Source: Paraburkholderia sp. NMBU_R16
Lineage (GTDB): Bacteria > Pseudomonadota > Gammaproteobacteria > Burkholderiales > Burkholderiaceae
Length of the DNA stretch: 64,000 bases
Assembly (NCBI RefSeq): GCF_013282575.1
Contig: NZ_JAAAYE010000010.1
Location: 1-64,000 of the forward strand
Direction: 5' to 3'
The notes beneath the pieces are model-generated. The model saw nothing but the letters and a program-made list of their open reading frames with translations. It did no database searches and was not told the origin of the DNA. The position numbers and the translations under genes are program-made. Below, one piece after another: positions 39,865 to 47,776 of this stretch (position 1 is its first letter; the number at the start of each line of letters is the position of its first letter).

Positions 39865-42282
39865 GTGCGTTTTCAATCAAGGATCCATTACGAACAGGGT
39901 CGGTCTGGCCCTTGCATGGAACCGCACTGGCCGCCAAGGCGGACACGACCCGGCAGGCGCGCAGCCACTGCCTCGGCCGGCGCGTGGCATTTGTCCAGGA
40001 ACCACCACTGGGCCGGAGAAAGGCACCGCGCGACTGAGCAACTCGGTGCGGTTAATCGCCGTGTGCTGATGATCAATCACAATGACGCGACTCACCAGAT
40101 TTTCCGCCAGATCCTCCTGGGCTGTGAAATTGCGCCGACCACAACCCAGACGTCCTTCTTCGGCGAGGTTCCAGCCTCGAGCGAAGTGTTTCAGATCGAT
40201 TCCGCGTATCCGGGCGAGGATGCGCTGGAGCGGGTCGCGCGTGCGCTGGCCGAGAACAAGCCCTATGCAATGGCCTTCTTCGACATGCCTATGCAGCCCG
40301 GCCCCGACAGCCTTCGAGCCCTCGACCGACTCTGGCAAGTGGATCCACAGTTGCAATTGGTGCTGTGCAGCTCGCATTCCGATTACCCCTGGGGGACGTT
40401 GACGGGGCGCCTGGGCGCAGACCATCGCGTGCTCATTCTCAAGAAGCCGTTGGACAACGTTGAGATCCGCCAGGCGGCCTGCGTGCTGACCACGAAGTGG
40501 CAGATGACCAAAGCGGCGGCATTCAAGACGAGCAGCCTGGAAGAGGCTGTCGAGGGAAGAACCAAAGCGCTTGCGAACGCCAATGTCAACATCCAGGACA
40601 GTCCAGTCATCCTTTACCGTCTGCGTGGCGAGCCTTCGTTTCCGCTCATCTACATTTCGCATGGCATCACCCACTTCGGCCACGATTGCACTGCCTTACT
40701 GGTCTCGCAGTCCTGGGCCAACGAGCTTGTCGATCCGGACGACCACGCCAAGGTCGATGCGGCCCTCGCGCGCGTCCTGGAAAACGACGCCGGCGACATC
40801 TCGATCGAGTTGCGCTTACGCACTGGTGGCGGCGCTTGCCGTTTCGTCGAGAATCGCTACGTCCCAGTCCGCGACAAGCGTGGGCGGCTAATCGAAGTTG
40901 AAGGGATCATCGTCGACATCACCGAGCGCAAGGCAGCGGAGGAAAAGATGGCGCGCTTGGCCCCCACCGATACGCTCACGGGTTTGGCGAATCGGGCCAG
41001 CTTCCTCGCGCGTTTGCGCCGGGCCTTTGCTGCCGCCCAACATTGCGGCATGCCCTTTGCGATCCTCCTTGTCGATCTCGACCATTTCAAGCGGGTCGAT
41101 GACAGACTGGGTCACCCGATCGGCGACCTCCTGCTTCGAGAGGCGGCAAAGCGCCTCAGGAACTGCACGTGCGAAAACGATTTTATTGCCCGCCTGGGCC
41201 GCGACGTATTTGTCGTGCTGCAGAGCGAGATGGGCGAGCCGACGAACGCCGGGGAACTGGCTGCGAAACTCCAAACGGCGCTGGCGTATCCCTATGTGCT
41301 CAATGGAAACGATGTGCGTATGTCGGCGAGCATTGGCATCTGTCCGTATGTCCAGGACGACAGTGATGCGGACGCCATGCTGGCGCTGGCCGAGTTAGCG
41401 CTCCTGCGTGCAAAGCGCAACGGTGGCAGCCGGTGGCACTTTCATTCCAACGAACTCGACCGAGAGGTGCTCGAACGTGTCGCACTCGCCGCGGACTTGA
41501 GGGGAGCGATCGATCGCGGCGAGTTGGAACTCCGGTACCAGCCCGAGGTCGAGTTGTCCTCCGGCAATATCTTAGGGATGGAAGGGTTGATTCGCTGGCA
41601 TCATCCCACGCGGGGCGTCATTTCCCCCGGTGTTTTCATTCCGATCGCCGAGAGGGACGGCACGATGGCAGCGCTCGGACATTGGGTTTTCGACCAGGCG
41701 TGCCGGCAAATGAGAGCATGGCGCGTTGAGGGGGTGGCCCCGCTGATGATCGCGATCAATCTGTCTCTATTCGAACTCAAGAGCGCTCAAGCGTTCTTGC
41801 GCGATGTCACTGAAACCGCCGCGAAGTGGCATCTCGCGCCCTCGGATCTGGAGTTCGACGTGACCGAGGCTACGCTGGCTAGGCTGTCGTGGGCACATAA
41901 CGACGTACTCGCCCGGCTACATGAACTCGGCGCGAAGATCGCCATCGACGATTTTGGTAGCGAATTCGCGTCGTTTGACTATATCAAGGCTTATCGCGTG
42001 AACCATCTCAAGATTGCGCAATCTCTCGTCCAACGGTCCACCAGCGATCCTGAGAGTGCGGCGACGATCTGTGCCATCGTTACCTTGGCGCATGATCTCG
42101 GGATTGGAGTCATTGCACAAGGCGTGGAGACCGAGCAACAGCGTGCGTTGTTGGCTGCGACGAATCGGGCGACGAATGCGCAAGGCTTTCATTTTAGCGA
42201 AGCGGTGGGGGCAGCTCGAGCCAGTGAGCTCCTGCGTCAAGGCCACATCGCGCCATGCTCGGGGTCTTGTTTGGAGGAGTAG
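39865..42282 (+). CDS. Receiver-like/PAS/GGDEF/EAL protein with degenerate catalytic motifs
   Basis: Up to 805 residues. Order: receiver-like domain (RVLMINHNDATHQIFRQILL, FFDMPMQPGPDSL with the phospho-acceptor Asp, and LILKKPLDNVEI), then a PAS domain (about residues 245-350), GGDEF and EAL. The GGDEF signature reads GRDVF, which should abolish diguanylate cyclase activity. The EAL motif is EGL; DDFG is kept, but the LKID Asp is Ala (LKIAQSLV) and AEGVET has become AQGVET. The protein is therefore probably a c-di-GMP-responsive or signalling scaffold rather than an enzyme. The first 65 residues are atypical. A coding-like stretch in another frame starts MKHLCLSDRGAPILLSSEEI at 39739, so the true N-terminus may be frameshifted. 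Confidence 0.78.
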   Translation: MRFQSRIHYEQGRSGPCMEPHWPPRRTRPGRRAATASAGAWHLSRNHHWAGERHRATEQLGAVNRRVLMINHNDATHQIFRQILLGCEIAPTTTQTSFFGEVPASSEVFQIDSAYPGEDALERVARALAENKPYAMAFFDMPMQPGPDSLRALDRLWQVDPQLQLVLCSSHSDYPWGTLTGRLGADHRVLILKKPLDNVEIRQAACVLTTKWQMTKAAAFKTSSLEEAVEGRTKALANANVNIQDSPVILYRLRGEPSFPLIYISHGITHFGHDCTALLVSQSWANELVDPDDHAKVDAALARVLENDAGDISIELRLRTGGGACRFVENRYVPVRDKRGRLIEVEGIIVDITERKAAEEKMARLAPTDTLTGLANRASFLARLRRAFAAAQHCGMPFAILLVDLDHFKRVDDRLGHPIGDLLLREAAKRLRNCTCENDFIARLGRDVFVVLQSEMGEPTNAGELAAKLQTALAYPYVLNGNDVRMSASIGICPYVQDDSDADAMLALAELALLRAKRNGGSRWHFHSNELDREVLERVALAADLRGAIDRGELELRYQPEVELSSGNILGMEGLIRWHHPTRGVISPGVFIPIAERDGTMAALGHWVFDQACRQMRAWRVEGVAPLMIAINLSLFELKSAQAFLRDVTETAAKWHLAPSDLEFDVTEATLARLSWAHNDVLARLHELGAKIAIDDFGSEFASFDYIKAYRVNHLKIAQSLVQRSTSDPESAATICAIVTLAHDLGIGVIAQGVETEQQRALLAATNRATNAQGFHFSEAVGAARASELLRQGHIAPCSGSCLEE

Positions 42283-42317
42283 CCGTTCGATCGCGGTGGC
42301 GGCTCAGCTGCTCAGAT

Positions 42318-42395
42318 TCAGCCTGCCACGTGGAAGGTATCGCGCAGCCACTGCGCGAATGCCCTGACCCGCGATGCCTGAACCACGCGCCCAAC
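42318..42395 (-). pseudogene. C-terminal remnant of a LysR-type regulator
   Basis: The minus strand encodes RVVQASRVRAFAQWLRDTF-HVAG and a stop at 42318-42320. This closely resembles the extreme C-terminus of LysR-type regulators, where the pattern RVRAFxxWLRD is typical. About 23 codons remain; the rest of the gene is gone. It marks the edge of the rearranged stretch that begins at the tRNA. Confidence 0.4.
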
Positions 42396-42842
42396 TCAAT
42401 GCCCTTCGCATAGCACAGCTGTAATCAAGAGGGGAACCACTTCATGAATAATGGCGTCGCTGCCCGCTTGGCGAACGCGCGCCTCGACCGACTCGGCAGG
42501 GCCCGTTACTACCACGCCGTACGATGACGCCGTAGCCGGATGGCCACTTCCCTGTTTGAACATCGCATCGTTCGGTTCATACCCGAAGACCGCATAGACG
42601 CGAAAGCCGAATGCCGTCAAATCACTGCCGTGCGCTGGCCGAAACGCGTTGACCGAGTTCGGCTCAATGCGCATAGGCTTCGCCTCGATGGCCTTGTCGC
42701 CCACAAGCGCGGCGATGAACTCGTGCGCATTCGATTTACAGTCGAGTTGCGGATCGAGCGCATGGGCATCGCAGAGCACCGGAGGCAGTCCAGCGCCCAA
42801 CGCCGTAACGAGGGTTAGCGTGTTGAAGGTGACCTTTCCCAT
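42396..42842 (-). CDS. Exported hypothetical protein
   Basis: A 148-residue protein with an N-terminal signal (MGKVTFNTLTLVTALGAGLP) and a mature chain with two Cys near the start and end (LDCKSNAHEFIAALVGDKAI and AVLCEGH). Other blocks are GFRVYAVFGYEPNDAMFKQG and YGVVVTGPAESVEARVRQAG. The family was not recognised; a small periplasmic protein is likely. The start at 42842 is preferred for its signal peptide, but an ATG at 42875 is possible. No strong ribosome-binding site is seen for either. Confidence 0.6.
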   Translation of the reverse strand: MGKVTFNTLTLVTALGAGLPPVLCDAHALDPQLDCKSNAHEFIAALVGDKAIEAKPMRIEPNSVNAFRPAHGSDLTAFGFRVYAVFGYEPNDAMFKQGSGHPATASSYGVVVTGPAESVEARVRQAGSDAIIHEVVPLLITAVLCEGH

Positions 42843-43035
42843 CGTAGCCACGCGCGTCGTTCTATCAGATTGCATACTCGCACGCCCAGCATTTGGCGTC
42901 GGTACGGTAGCGCTCCATGTTGCGCGCCACACGATGCATGGGCGAAGGTCACAGCCGGCCACTTGCTAGTCCGCCATCGGCCACGGGGAGACATTCGCCG
43001 GTGTCTCAACCGGGACATCTGGGCGTCTGGTCCCG

Positions 43036-43977
43036 TCAAAGAACTGGCCCGCCACATTCCGCCGCTGCCATTGCCCTGCGCGTGACCAACTCGCCGAGCG
43101 CAACATCGGCAAGCGCAATCCCAAGGGATTTGAAGACTGTTATTTCGCCACGCGCTCGCTCCTGGTCATAGCCATTGGCGATGACGTCGCCGAGCTCCAC
43201 AATGGTGCTCCAGTCAACCATCCCCGGCGCCGCCATCAGTAGATCCCCCGCCTCTTCCTCTGCCTGCGCGAGCGATTCGACGACGATCATGCCGGCTCGA
43301 GAAAGCGTCGTGTCGTCGATTTCGCGCGCGCTCGGCTTGCTGGAGCCGATCGCAGCGACGAAGGTTCCCGGCTTGAGGTTGGCACCGTCGAAGAGCGGTA
43401 TGGTGCTGCGCGTAGCGGTGACAACGACGTCGGCTGCCTGCACCGCCATGTCGGACGTGGACGCCTCGAAGCATACGCCAGCGTAGCGTGCCTGCATTTG
43501 CGCAACCGCTTCCTGCACGCCCTCGCTGCCGACAATCAGCACGCGCTCGATGCCCGATTTGTCGGCGAGAGCCCGGATGTGCGCTCTTGCCTGCACGCCG
43601 GTTCCGAATATCGCGAGCACCTTCGCGTCGGCGCAGCCGAATGCGTCAAACGCAATGCGGGTCACCGCCGCTGTGCGATATTCCGTGAGCGCTCCGCCAT
43701 GGATGATGGACAGCAATCTTCCATCATGTGTGGAGAACAAGGGAATCACGAAGTCGAAAACCCCCTTGTGCGTCGAATATACCTTCGCGCCGCACACACC
43801 AGCGCCGGGCAAGATTGCTCCCATGGTACTCAACGACACGTCTTCGCCGAGCGTCCGTACGCGCGGCTGGATCTTCGCTCTTCGGCTGCCTTGTTCAGCA
43901 AGCGCGAAGCGCAGCGCTTCAATGGCGTCGCTCATCGTGATCAGGCGGCGGACCTGATCGTCGGTAACTATGTACAT
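43036..43977 (-). CDS. Ornithine cyclodeaminase/mu-crystallin family protein (DauB- or LhpI-like)
   Basis: A 313-residue NAD(P)-dependent enzyme of the OCD/mu-crystallin family. The Rossmann motif is VLAIFGTGVQARAHIRAL near residue 125. Substrate-side landmarks are RRAKIQPRVRTL (substrate carboxylate-binding region), HGGALTEYRTAAVTRIAF and AIGSSKPSAREID. Members include ornithine cyclodeaminase, Delta1-pyrroline-2-carboxylate reductase and the L-arginine-forming DauB. It is the last gene of a dadA-asparaginase-OCD operon (18 bp after the asparaginase). By analogy with DauA/DauB it may reduce the imino acid made by the DadA-type dehydrogenase to an L-amino acid. That is inference; a reductase for cyclic imino acids is the alternative. 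Confidence 0.87.
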   Translation of the reverse strand: MYIVTDDQVRRLITMSDAIEALRFALAEQGSRRAKIQPRVRTLGEDVSLSTMGAILPGAGVCGAKVYSTHKGVFDFVIPLFSTHDGRLLSIIHGGALTEYRTAAVTRIAFDAFGCADAKVLAIFGTGVQARAHIRALADKSGIERVLIVGSEGVQEAVAQMQARYAGVCFEASTSDMAVQAADVVVTATRSTIPLFDGANLKPGTFVAAIGSSKPSAREIDDTTLSRAGMIVVESLAQAEEEAGDLLMAAPGMVDWSTIVELGDVIANGYDQERARGEITVFKSLGIALADVALGELVTRRAMAAAECGGPVL

Positions 43978-43995
43978 TGTGTTTTCTGGCAGGGG

Positions 43996-44991
43996 TCAAA
44001 AGCGATAGAAGGCTGCCTGCAGTGCGCGGCGCTCGTCCGGATTGCTCAGCATCGCCAGCATCAAGAGAATGCGAGCCTTTTGAGGCGGCTGATCGTCGAC
44101 GACGATCCAGTCATAATCGTCGTCAGGCTGTGCGCCGTTGCGGATCACTACGCCGCTCCCTGTCCGTGAGGCCCTCACTACGTGCAGCCCCTCACGCGCT
44201 GCCTCCCGCAGCGGCTCGACCATATGTTCAGCGATGTTGCCATTGCCAGTGCCAGCGAATACAAGGCCGCCCGCATCCGCCGCAATGGCGCGGACCAGTT
44301 CACTCTCAAGCGCGCCATAGGCATATACGACGACGACTTTCGGCAACACCTCGATGTCGTCGATGGACCACGGCGTGGAAACAGTGTGATCTCGCGATGG
44401 CGTACGGTAGTAGCGAGGCTTGCCTTGGATCACGTAACCGAGCGCGCCGTAGGGCGAGCCGAATGCCTCGAGCTTGAAGCTGTTTGTCTTCGTGACGTCT
44501 CGAGCAGTATGGATCTCCTGGTTTGCGACGACGAGCGTTCCTTTTCCATGCGAAGACGGGTGAGTGGCTACCGCAATCGCATCGTAGAGATTCAGCGACG
44601 CGTCGGAGCTCATCGCCGATGGCGGCCGCATGGAGCCGACCACGACGACGGGCTTCACGCTCTTCAACGTCAGATGCAGAAAGTACGCGGTCTCCTCAAT
44701 GGTGTCGGTGCCATGCGTGAGAATGACGCCGTCTACCGTATCGTTCTTGAGTATCTCGGATATCCGCTTCCCGATCATGAGCAGGTGCTGTTCGTTGAAG
44801 TTCTCCGAGCCTCTCTGCAGTAGCTGTTCCGCGCTCAGGTTCGCAAGCGACGACGCTTCCGGAATGGCTGACAGGATTTCATCGATCGTCAGCACGGAGC
44901 ATGCGTAGGAGGAGGTGTCGACGGCGCTTGCGCCACGGCCGGCAATCGTACCGCCCGTGCCGATGACCACAATGTTGGGCTTGTCTTTCAT
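43996..44991 (-). CDS. L-asparaginase (type I/II fold)
   Basis: A 331-residue asparaginase, normal family length. The two catalytic threonine motifs are VIGTGGTIAGRGAS near residue 10 and VILTHGTDTIEETAYFLHL near residue 90. The C-terminal sensor region has GLVFAGTGNGNIAEHMVE and SRTGSGVVIRNGAQPDDDYD. No signal peptide is present when started at 44991 (MKDKPNIVVIGTGG), so the enzyme is probably cytoplasmic, although the sequence is of the type II kind. It hydrolyses Asn (possibly also Gln or D-Asn) to the acid and ammonia. It sits between the DadA-type dehydrogenase and the OCD-family gene. Confidence 0.92.
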   Translation of the reverse strand: MKDKPNIVVIGTGGTIAGRGASAVDTSSYACSVLTIDEILSAIPEASSLANLSAEQLLQRGSENFNEQHLLMIGKRISEILKNDTVDGVILTHGTDTIEETAYFLHLTLKSVKPVVVVGSMRPPSAMSSDASLNLYDAIAVATHPSSHGKGTLVVANQEIHTARDVTKTNSFKLEAFGSPYGALGYVIQGKPRYYRTPSRDHTVSTPWSIDDIEVLPKVVVVYAYGALESELVRAIAADAGGLVFAGTGNGNIAEHMVEPLREAAREGLHVVRASRTGSGVVIRNGAQPDDDYDWIVVDDQPPQKARILLMLAMLSNPDERRALQAAFYRF

Positions 44992-45053
44992 TCGGTATCG
45001 ATTCGAGGAATTTGTGAGGGAGGACAGCCGCGCGTCACACCTTGTACGGCCCA

Positions 45054-46304
45054 TTAAACGAGCGAGAAAAGGTTGGACAACGACTGATCGGGCTTTCCGT
45101 CGATCCAACCCGTGAGCAACGCGGCCGACCCGGCGGCCAACGTGAAACCGAGCGCGCCATGTCCAATGTTGAGCCAGAGATTCGGATAACGCGTGGGCCC
45201 GATAATCGGCGTGCCGCGTGGCGTGGCGGGACGCAGCCCGGTCCACTCCGTCCCCTCGGCGTGATCGGCTACGACCTGAGGGAACAGCGCGGCGACCTCC
45301 GCACGTAGCGCGGCAACGCGCGACGGATCCAGCTTGAGGGAGTAGCCGTCGAAGTCAGCCATGCCCGCCACGCGCAACCGGTCACCAAGACGCGCATAGA
45401 CCACTTTGCGTGAGAAATCGGTGACACTCAACGTCGGCGCGATCGACTGCGGTCCCAGCGGGTAGGTCAAGCTGTAGCCCTTCAGCGGATAAACAGGCAC
45501 GTGAAGGCCCAAAGGCTGAAGCAGATGCGTTGCGCCGGCCCCGGCAGCCACGACGACATGGTCCGCTTCGAGCGCCCTGCCACAGCTGCGCGCCACGATG
45601 TGTCCGCCTTTGGCGACATCCAGTGCGTCGATGCGCGTATTCATCGAAAACCGCACGCCGCGCGCCCTCAAAATGGCTTCGAGACCTTTGCTGAAGCGAT
45701 GGCAATCGGCTGTATCTTCGCTGCGCGTATAGATGCCGCCGACGATCCGTTCGCGCACATGAGCCAGCGCGGGTTCGAGCGCGACGCATTCGTCGGCGGA
45801 TAGCGCCTCCTGCTCGCAGCCGAGCGAGCGCTGAAAATCGAGCAGATCGATGGCGCCTTGCATCGCAGCAGCGTCGCGGTGCAGGACGAGCTTTCCAGAG
45901 TGCTGAAAGTCGAAGTCGAGCGTGGGTTCGTCGCGCACGAGTTGGTGCATGAGCGCACGGCTCGCGAACGAGAGCGAGAGCAATTCGCTCGTGGTGAGCT
46001 TGCAACGCCGTTGCGTGCAAGCGAACAAGAATTTCAGGCACCAGAGCCACTGCTCCGCGCTCACGAACGGTCGAAAGCGCACCGGCGAGTCCCGCCGAGT
46101 GAGCCACGCGGGCAGCTTCGACAATACGCCCGGCCCCGCCAGTGGCGCGACGTAGCTGTACGATAACTGGCCACCGTTGCCGAAGCTGGTTTCGGTGGCC
46201 ACCTCACCATGCCGGTCGATGACGATGACCTGATGTCCGGCCCGGTTCAAATAATAGGCGCTCGACAGACCGATGACACCTGCACCCAATACGGCAATCT
46301 GCAT
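45054..46304 (-). CDS. dadA: DadA-type FAD-dependent D-amino acid dehydrogenase
   Basis: A 416-residue flavoprotein that oxidises D-amino acids to 2-oxo (imino) acids and feeds electrons to the respiratory chain at the inner membrane. The FAD-binding motif is IAVLGAGVIGLSSAYYLNRA at the N-terminus; the DadA block TSFGNGGQLSYSYVAPLAGP near residue 45 and the C-terminal GTEWTGLRPATPRGTPIIGP and LNIGHGALGFTLAAGSAALL are all present. The start at 46304 follows GGGGAA. First gene of the operon with the asparaginase and the OCD-family gene; an ArgR-like operator lies 65 bp upstream. It may be specific for basic or amide D-amino acids rather than D-alanine. Confidence 0.9.
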   Translation of the reverse strand: MQIAVLGAGVIGLSSAYYLNRAGHQVIVIDRHGEVATETSFGNGGQLSYSYVAPLAGPGVLSKLPAWLTRRDSPVRFRPFVSAEQWLWCLKFLFACTQRRCKLTTSELLSLSFASRALMHQLVRDEPTLDFDFQHSGKLVLHRDAAAMQGAIDLLDFQRSLGCEQEALSADECVALEPALAHVRERIVGGIYTRSEDTADCHRFSKGLEAILRARGVRFSMNTRIDALDVAKGGHIVARSCGRALEADHVVVAAGAGATHLLQPLGLHVPVYPLKGYSLTYPLGPQSIAPTLSVTDFSRKVVYARLGDRLRVAGMADFDGYSLKLDPSRVAALRAEVAALFPQVVADHAEGTEWTGLRPATPRGTPIIGPTRYPNLWLNIGHGALGFTLAAGSAALLTGWIDGKPDQSLSNLFSLV

Positions 46305-46368
46305 GTCGCTTGTTTCCCCTGTTTCACGGCCCACTCACATGAGACAGGATGTTGAGCCAGGCGACACC

Positions 46369-46415
46369 AGCGGGATTGCACCGATGAGCAAAAAAATAGA
46401 AGAAACGCGACAACG
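46369..46415 (-). promoter_or_regulatory. ArgR/GlxA-type operator upstream of dadA
   Basis: A 47-bp element which, read toward dadA on the minus strand, contains TGTCGCGTTTCTTCT and, starting 21 bp after TGTCGC, TTGCTCATCGGTGCAAT. It is 39/47 identical, in the same relative orientation, to the element at 47605-47651 before livK. The TGTCGC half-site and the 21-bp step match the direct-repeat sites of the AraC-type ArgR of Pseudomonas. The regulator encoded at 46467 is the likely binder. Confidence 0.75.
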
Positions 46416-46466
46416 AACCGCCGCCGGACAGGGGCGCGCTGATGGCATCGCCGCCGTCGCCGAGCT

Positions 46467-47549
46467 TCAGTCTTCGGTTGGACCTGTGCGCGAGCCGCGC
46501 AGCTTGCCCGGCGTCACGCCGTAGGTCTCGCGGAAGACCCTGATGAAATGCGCGGAATCAGCGAAACCGCACTCGTATGCGATGTCCGTGACCTTGCGCC
46601 CGGTGTTCAGCAGCATCCAGCGTGCGTATCGTAGCCGCATACCGCGATAGAACTCATTCGGCGATACCTTCATTTCGGCCACGAACGCCCGCTCGAGCTG
46701 ACGGACGCTAGTGCCGATCATCTTCGCGATCACCGCGATATTGAGCGGCGCTTCGAGGTTTTCCTCCATGAGCAGCGCAGCATGGCGGACGGTTGCGTCG
46801 TCCACCGACAGGTAGCCAAGTGCGCGGCGGCGCTCGATGAACGATGCGCCGGCCTGCCGGCTGACGGTCATCTGGTGAATCACCTTTGATGCGCGGTCAG
46901 GTCCGCAATGCAGATTGACGAGCCGCGCAGCGAGCTCGATGACCGAGATGCCGCCCGCACACGTGATGCGATCCCCGTCGATGAGGTAGTCGGCATGCGT
47001 GACGACGCGTAGTCCAGGAAACCTGTCGCGATAGTCGTCGAAGTGAAAGCTGTGCACGCACGCGACGTGATCCTGCATGAGTCCGGCATGGGCGAGGACG
47101 AAGCTGCCGGTGCAGATGCCGACCAGCGGAACGCCCGCTTGCGCAGCGGCGCTCAGATAGTCCCAGTAGCGCCTGTCCACCTTATCGAGATGCGGCAGCA
47201 GGCCGCCGATGACGACGATGTAGTCGAACTGCCCGACTTCCGGAAAGGCCGCCTGCACCGGTACAGCGATTCCGCAGCTCGATTCGACGGTGGTGTCGTG
47301 CACGCCAATCGTCGTCCAGAGACAGCGCAACTGGCGACTTTGATCGCTGCGATCGGCAGCGTGACGTAACGCGTCGCAGAGCCCGCCGAGCGACAGGAGC
47401 GGAAAGCGCGGCCATAGCAGGATTCCGACGTTGAGCTCCGCGCCGGCGCGCCCCTGGGGCGAGTCGGTTGCCGTAGAAAGTGAGTCAAGCCGCTCCACCA
47501 GTTTGTGGGCCGGCGGCGCTTTGGCCGGGGGAACGTCGGAGGAAACCAT
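46467..47549 (-). CDS. GlxA/ArgR-type AraC-family transcriptional regulator
   Basis: A 360-residue regulator. Its N-terminal DJ-1/PfpI-like domain (about residues 40-210) has the family nucleophile region VGICTGSFVLAHAGLMQD, then GGISVIELAARLVNLHCG. The C-terminal AraC domain (about 260-350) has two helix-turn-helix units, the second with YECGFADSAHFIRVFRETYG. This is the layout of ArgR, GbdR and CdhR, activators of amino-acid, betaine and carnitine catabolism. The start at 47549 is the best family match; an ATG at 47579 is possible. It lies between the dadA operon and the divergent livKHMGF operon, each preceded by the shared 47-bp element, so it probably activates both in response to an amino acid. 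Confidence 0.9.
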   Translation of the reverse strand: MVSSDVPPAKAPPAHKLVERLDSLSTATDSPQGRAGAELNVGILLWPRFPLLSLGGLCDALRHAADRSDQSRQLRCLWTTIGVHDTTVESSCGIAVPVQAAFPEVGQFDYIVVIGGLLPHLDKVDRRYWDYLSAAAQAGVPLVGICTGSFVLAHAGLMQDHVACVHSFHFDDYRDRFPGLRVVTHADYLIDGDRITCAGGISVIELAARLVNLHCGPDRASKVIHQMTVSRQAGASFIERRRALGYLSVDDATVRHAALLMEENLEAPLNIAVIAKMIGTSVRQLERAFVAEMKVSPNEFYRGMRLRYARWMLLNTGRKVTDIAYECGFADSAHFIRVFRETYGVTPGKLRGSRTGPTED

Positions 47550-47604
47550 GGGCGGCGCGAATGATCGGTGTGACGCCATTATAGGACCGCACGACACGCA
47601 TCGC

Positions 47605-47651
47605 CGCTGTCGCATTTCTTCTGTTTTCTGGCAAATCGGTGCAATGCCGCT
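47605..47651 (+). promoter_or_regulatory. ArgR/GlxA-type operator upstream of livK
   Basis: Plus-strand twin of the dadA element: TGTCGCATTTCTTCT at 47608 and TGGCAAATCGGTGCAAT starting 21 bp later at 47629. It is 39/47 identical to 46369-46415 and oriented toward livK, whose ATG is 126 bp away. It lies in the gap between livK and the divergent regulator gene, so it could also control the regulator. Confidence 0.75.
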
Positions 47652-47776
47652 AGTTTGTGTCCGCATAAATTTGTCTCGCCAGCGCAGACCACATGCCGCG
47701 CGGTACCAGGACGGAGGCGACGGGGACAATCCAGCGGATTGACCTCGATGCAGATAACTATCGATGAGGTAATGCA

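Noticed and set aside
37980-43000. Duplicate of the tRNA 3' end as an island attachment site
   Set aside because: No second copy of the T-arm and acceptor end was noticed downstream by eye, so a bounded island cannot be claimed.
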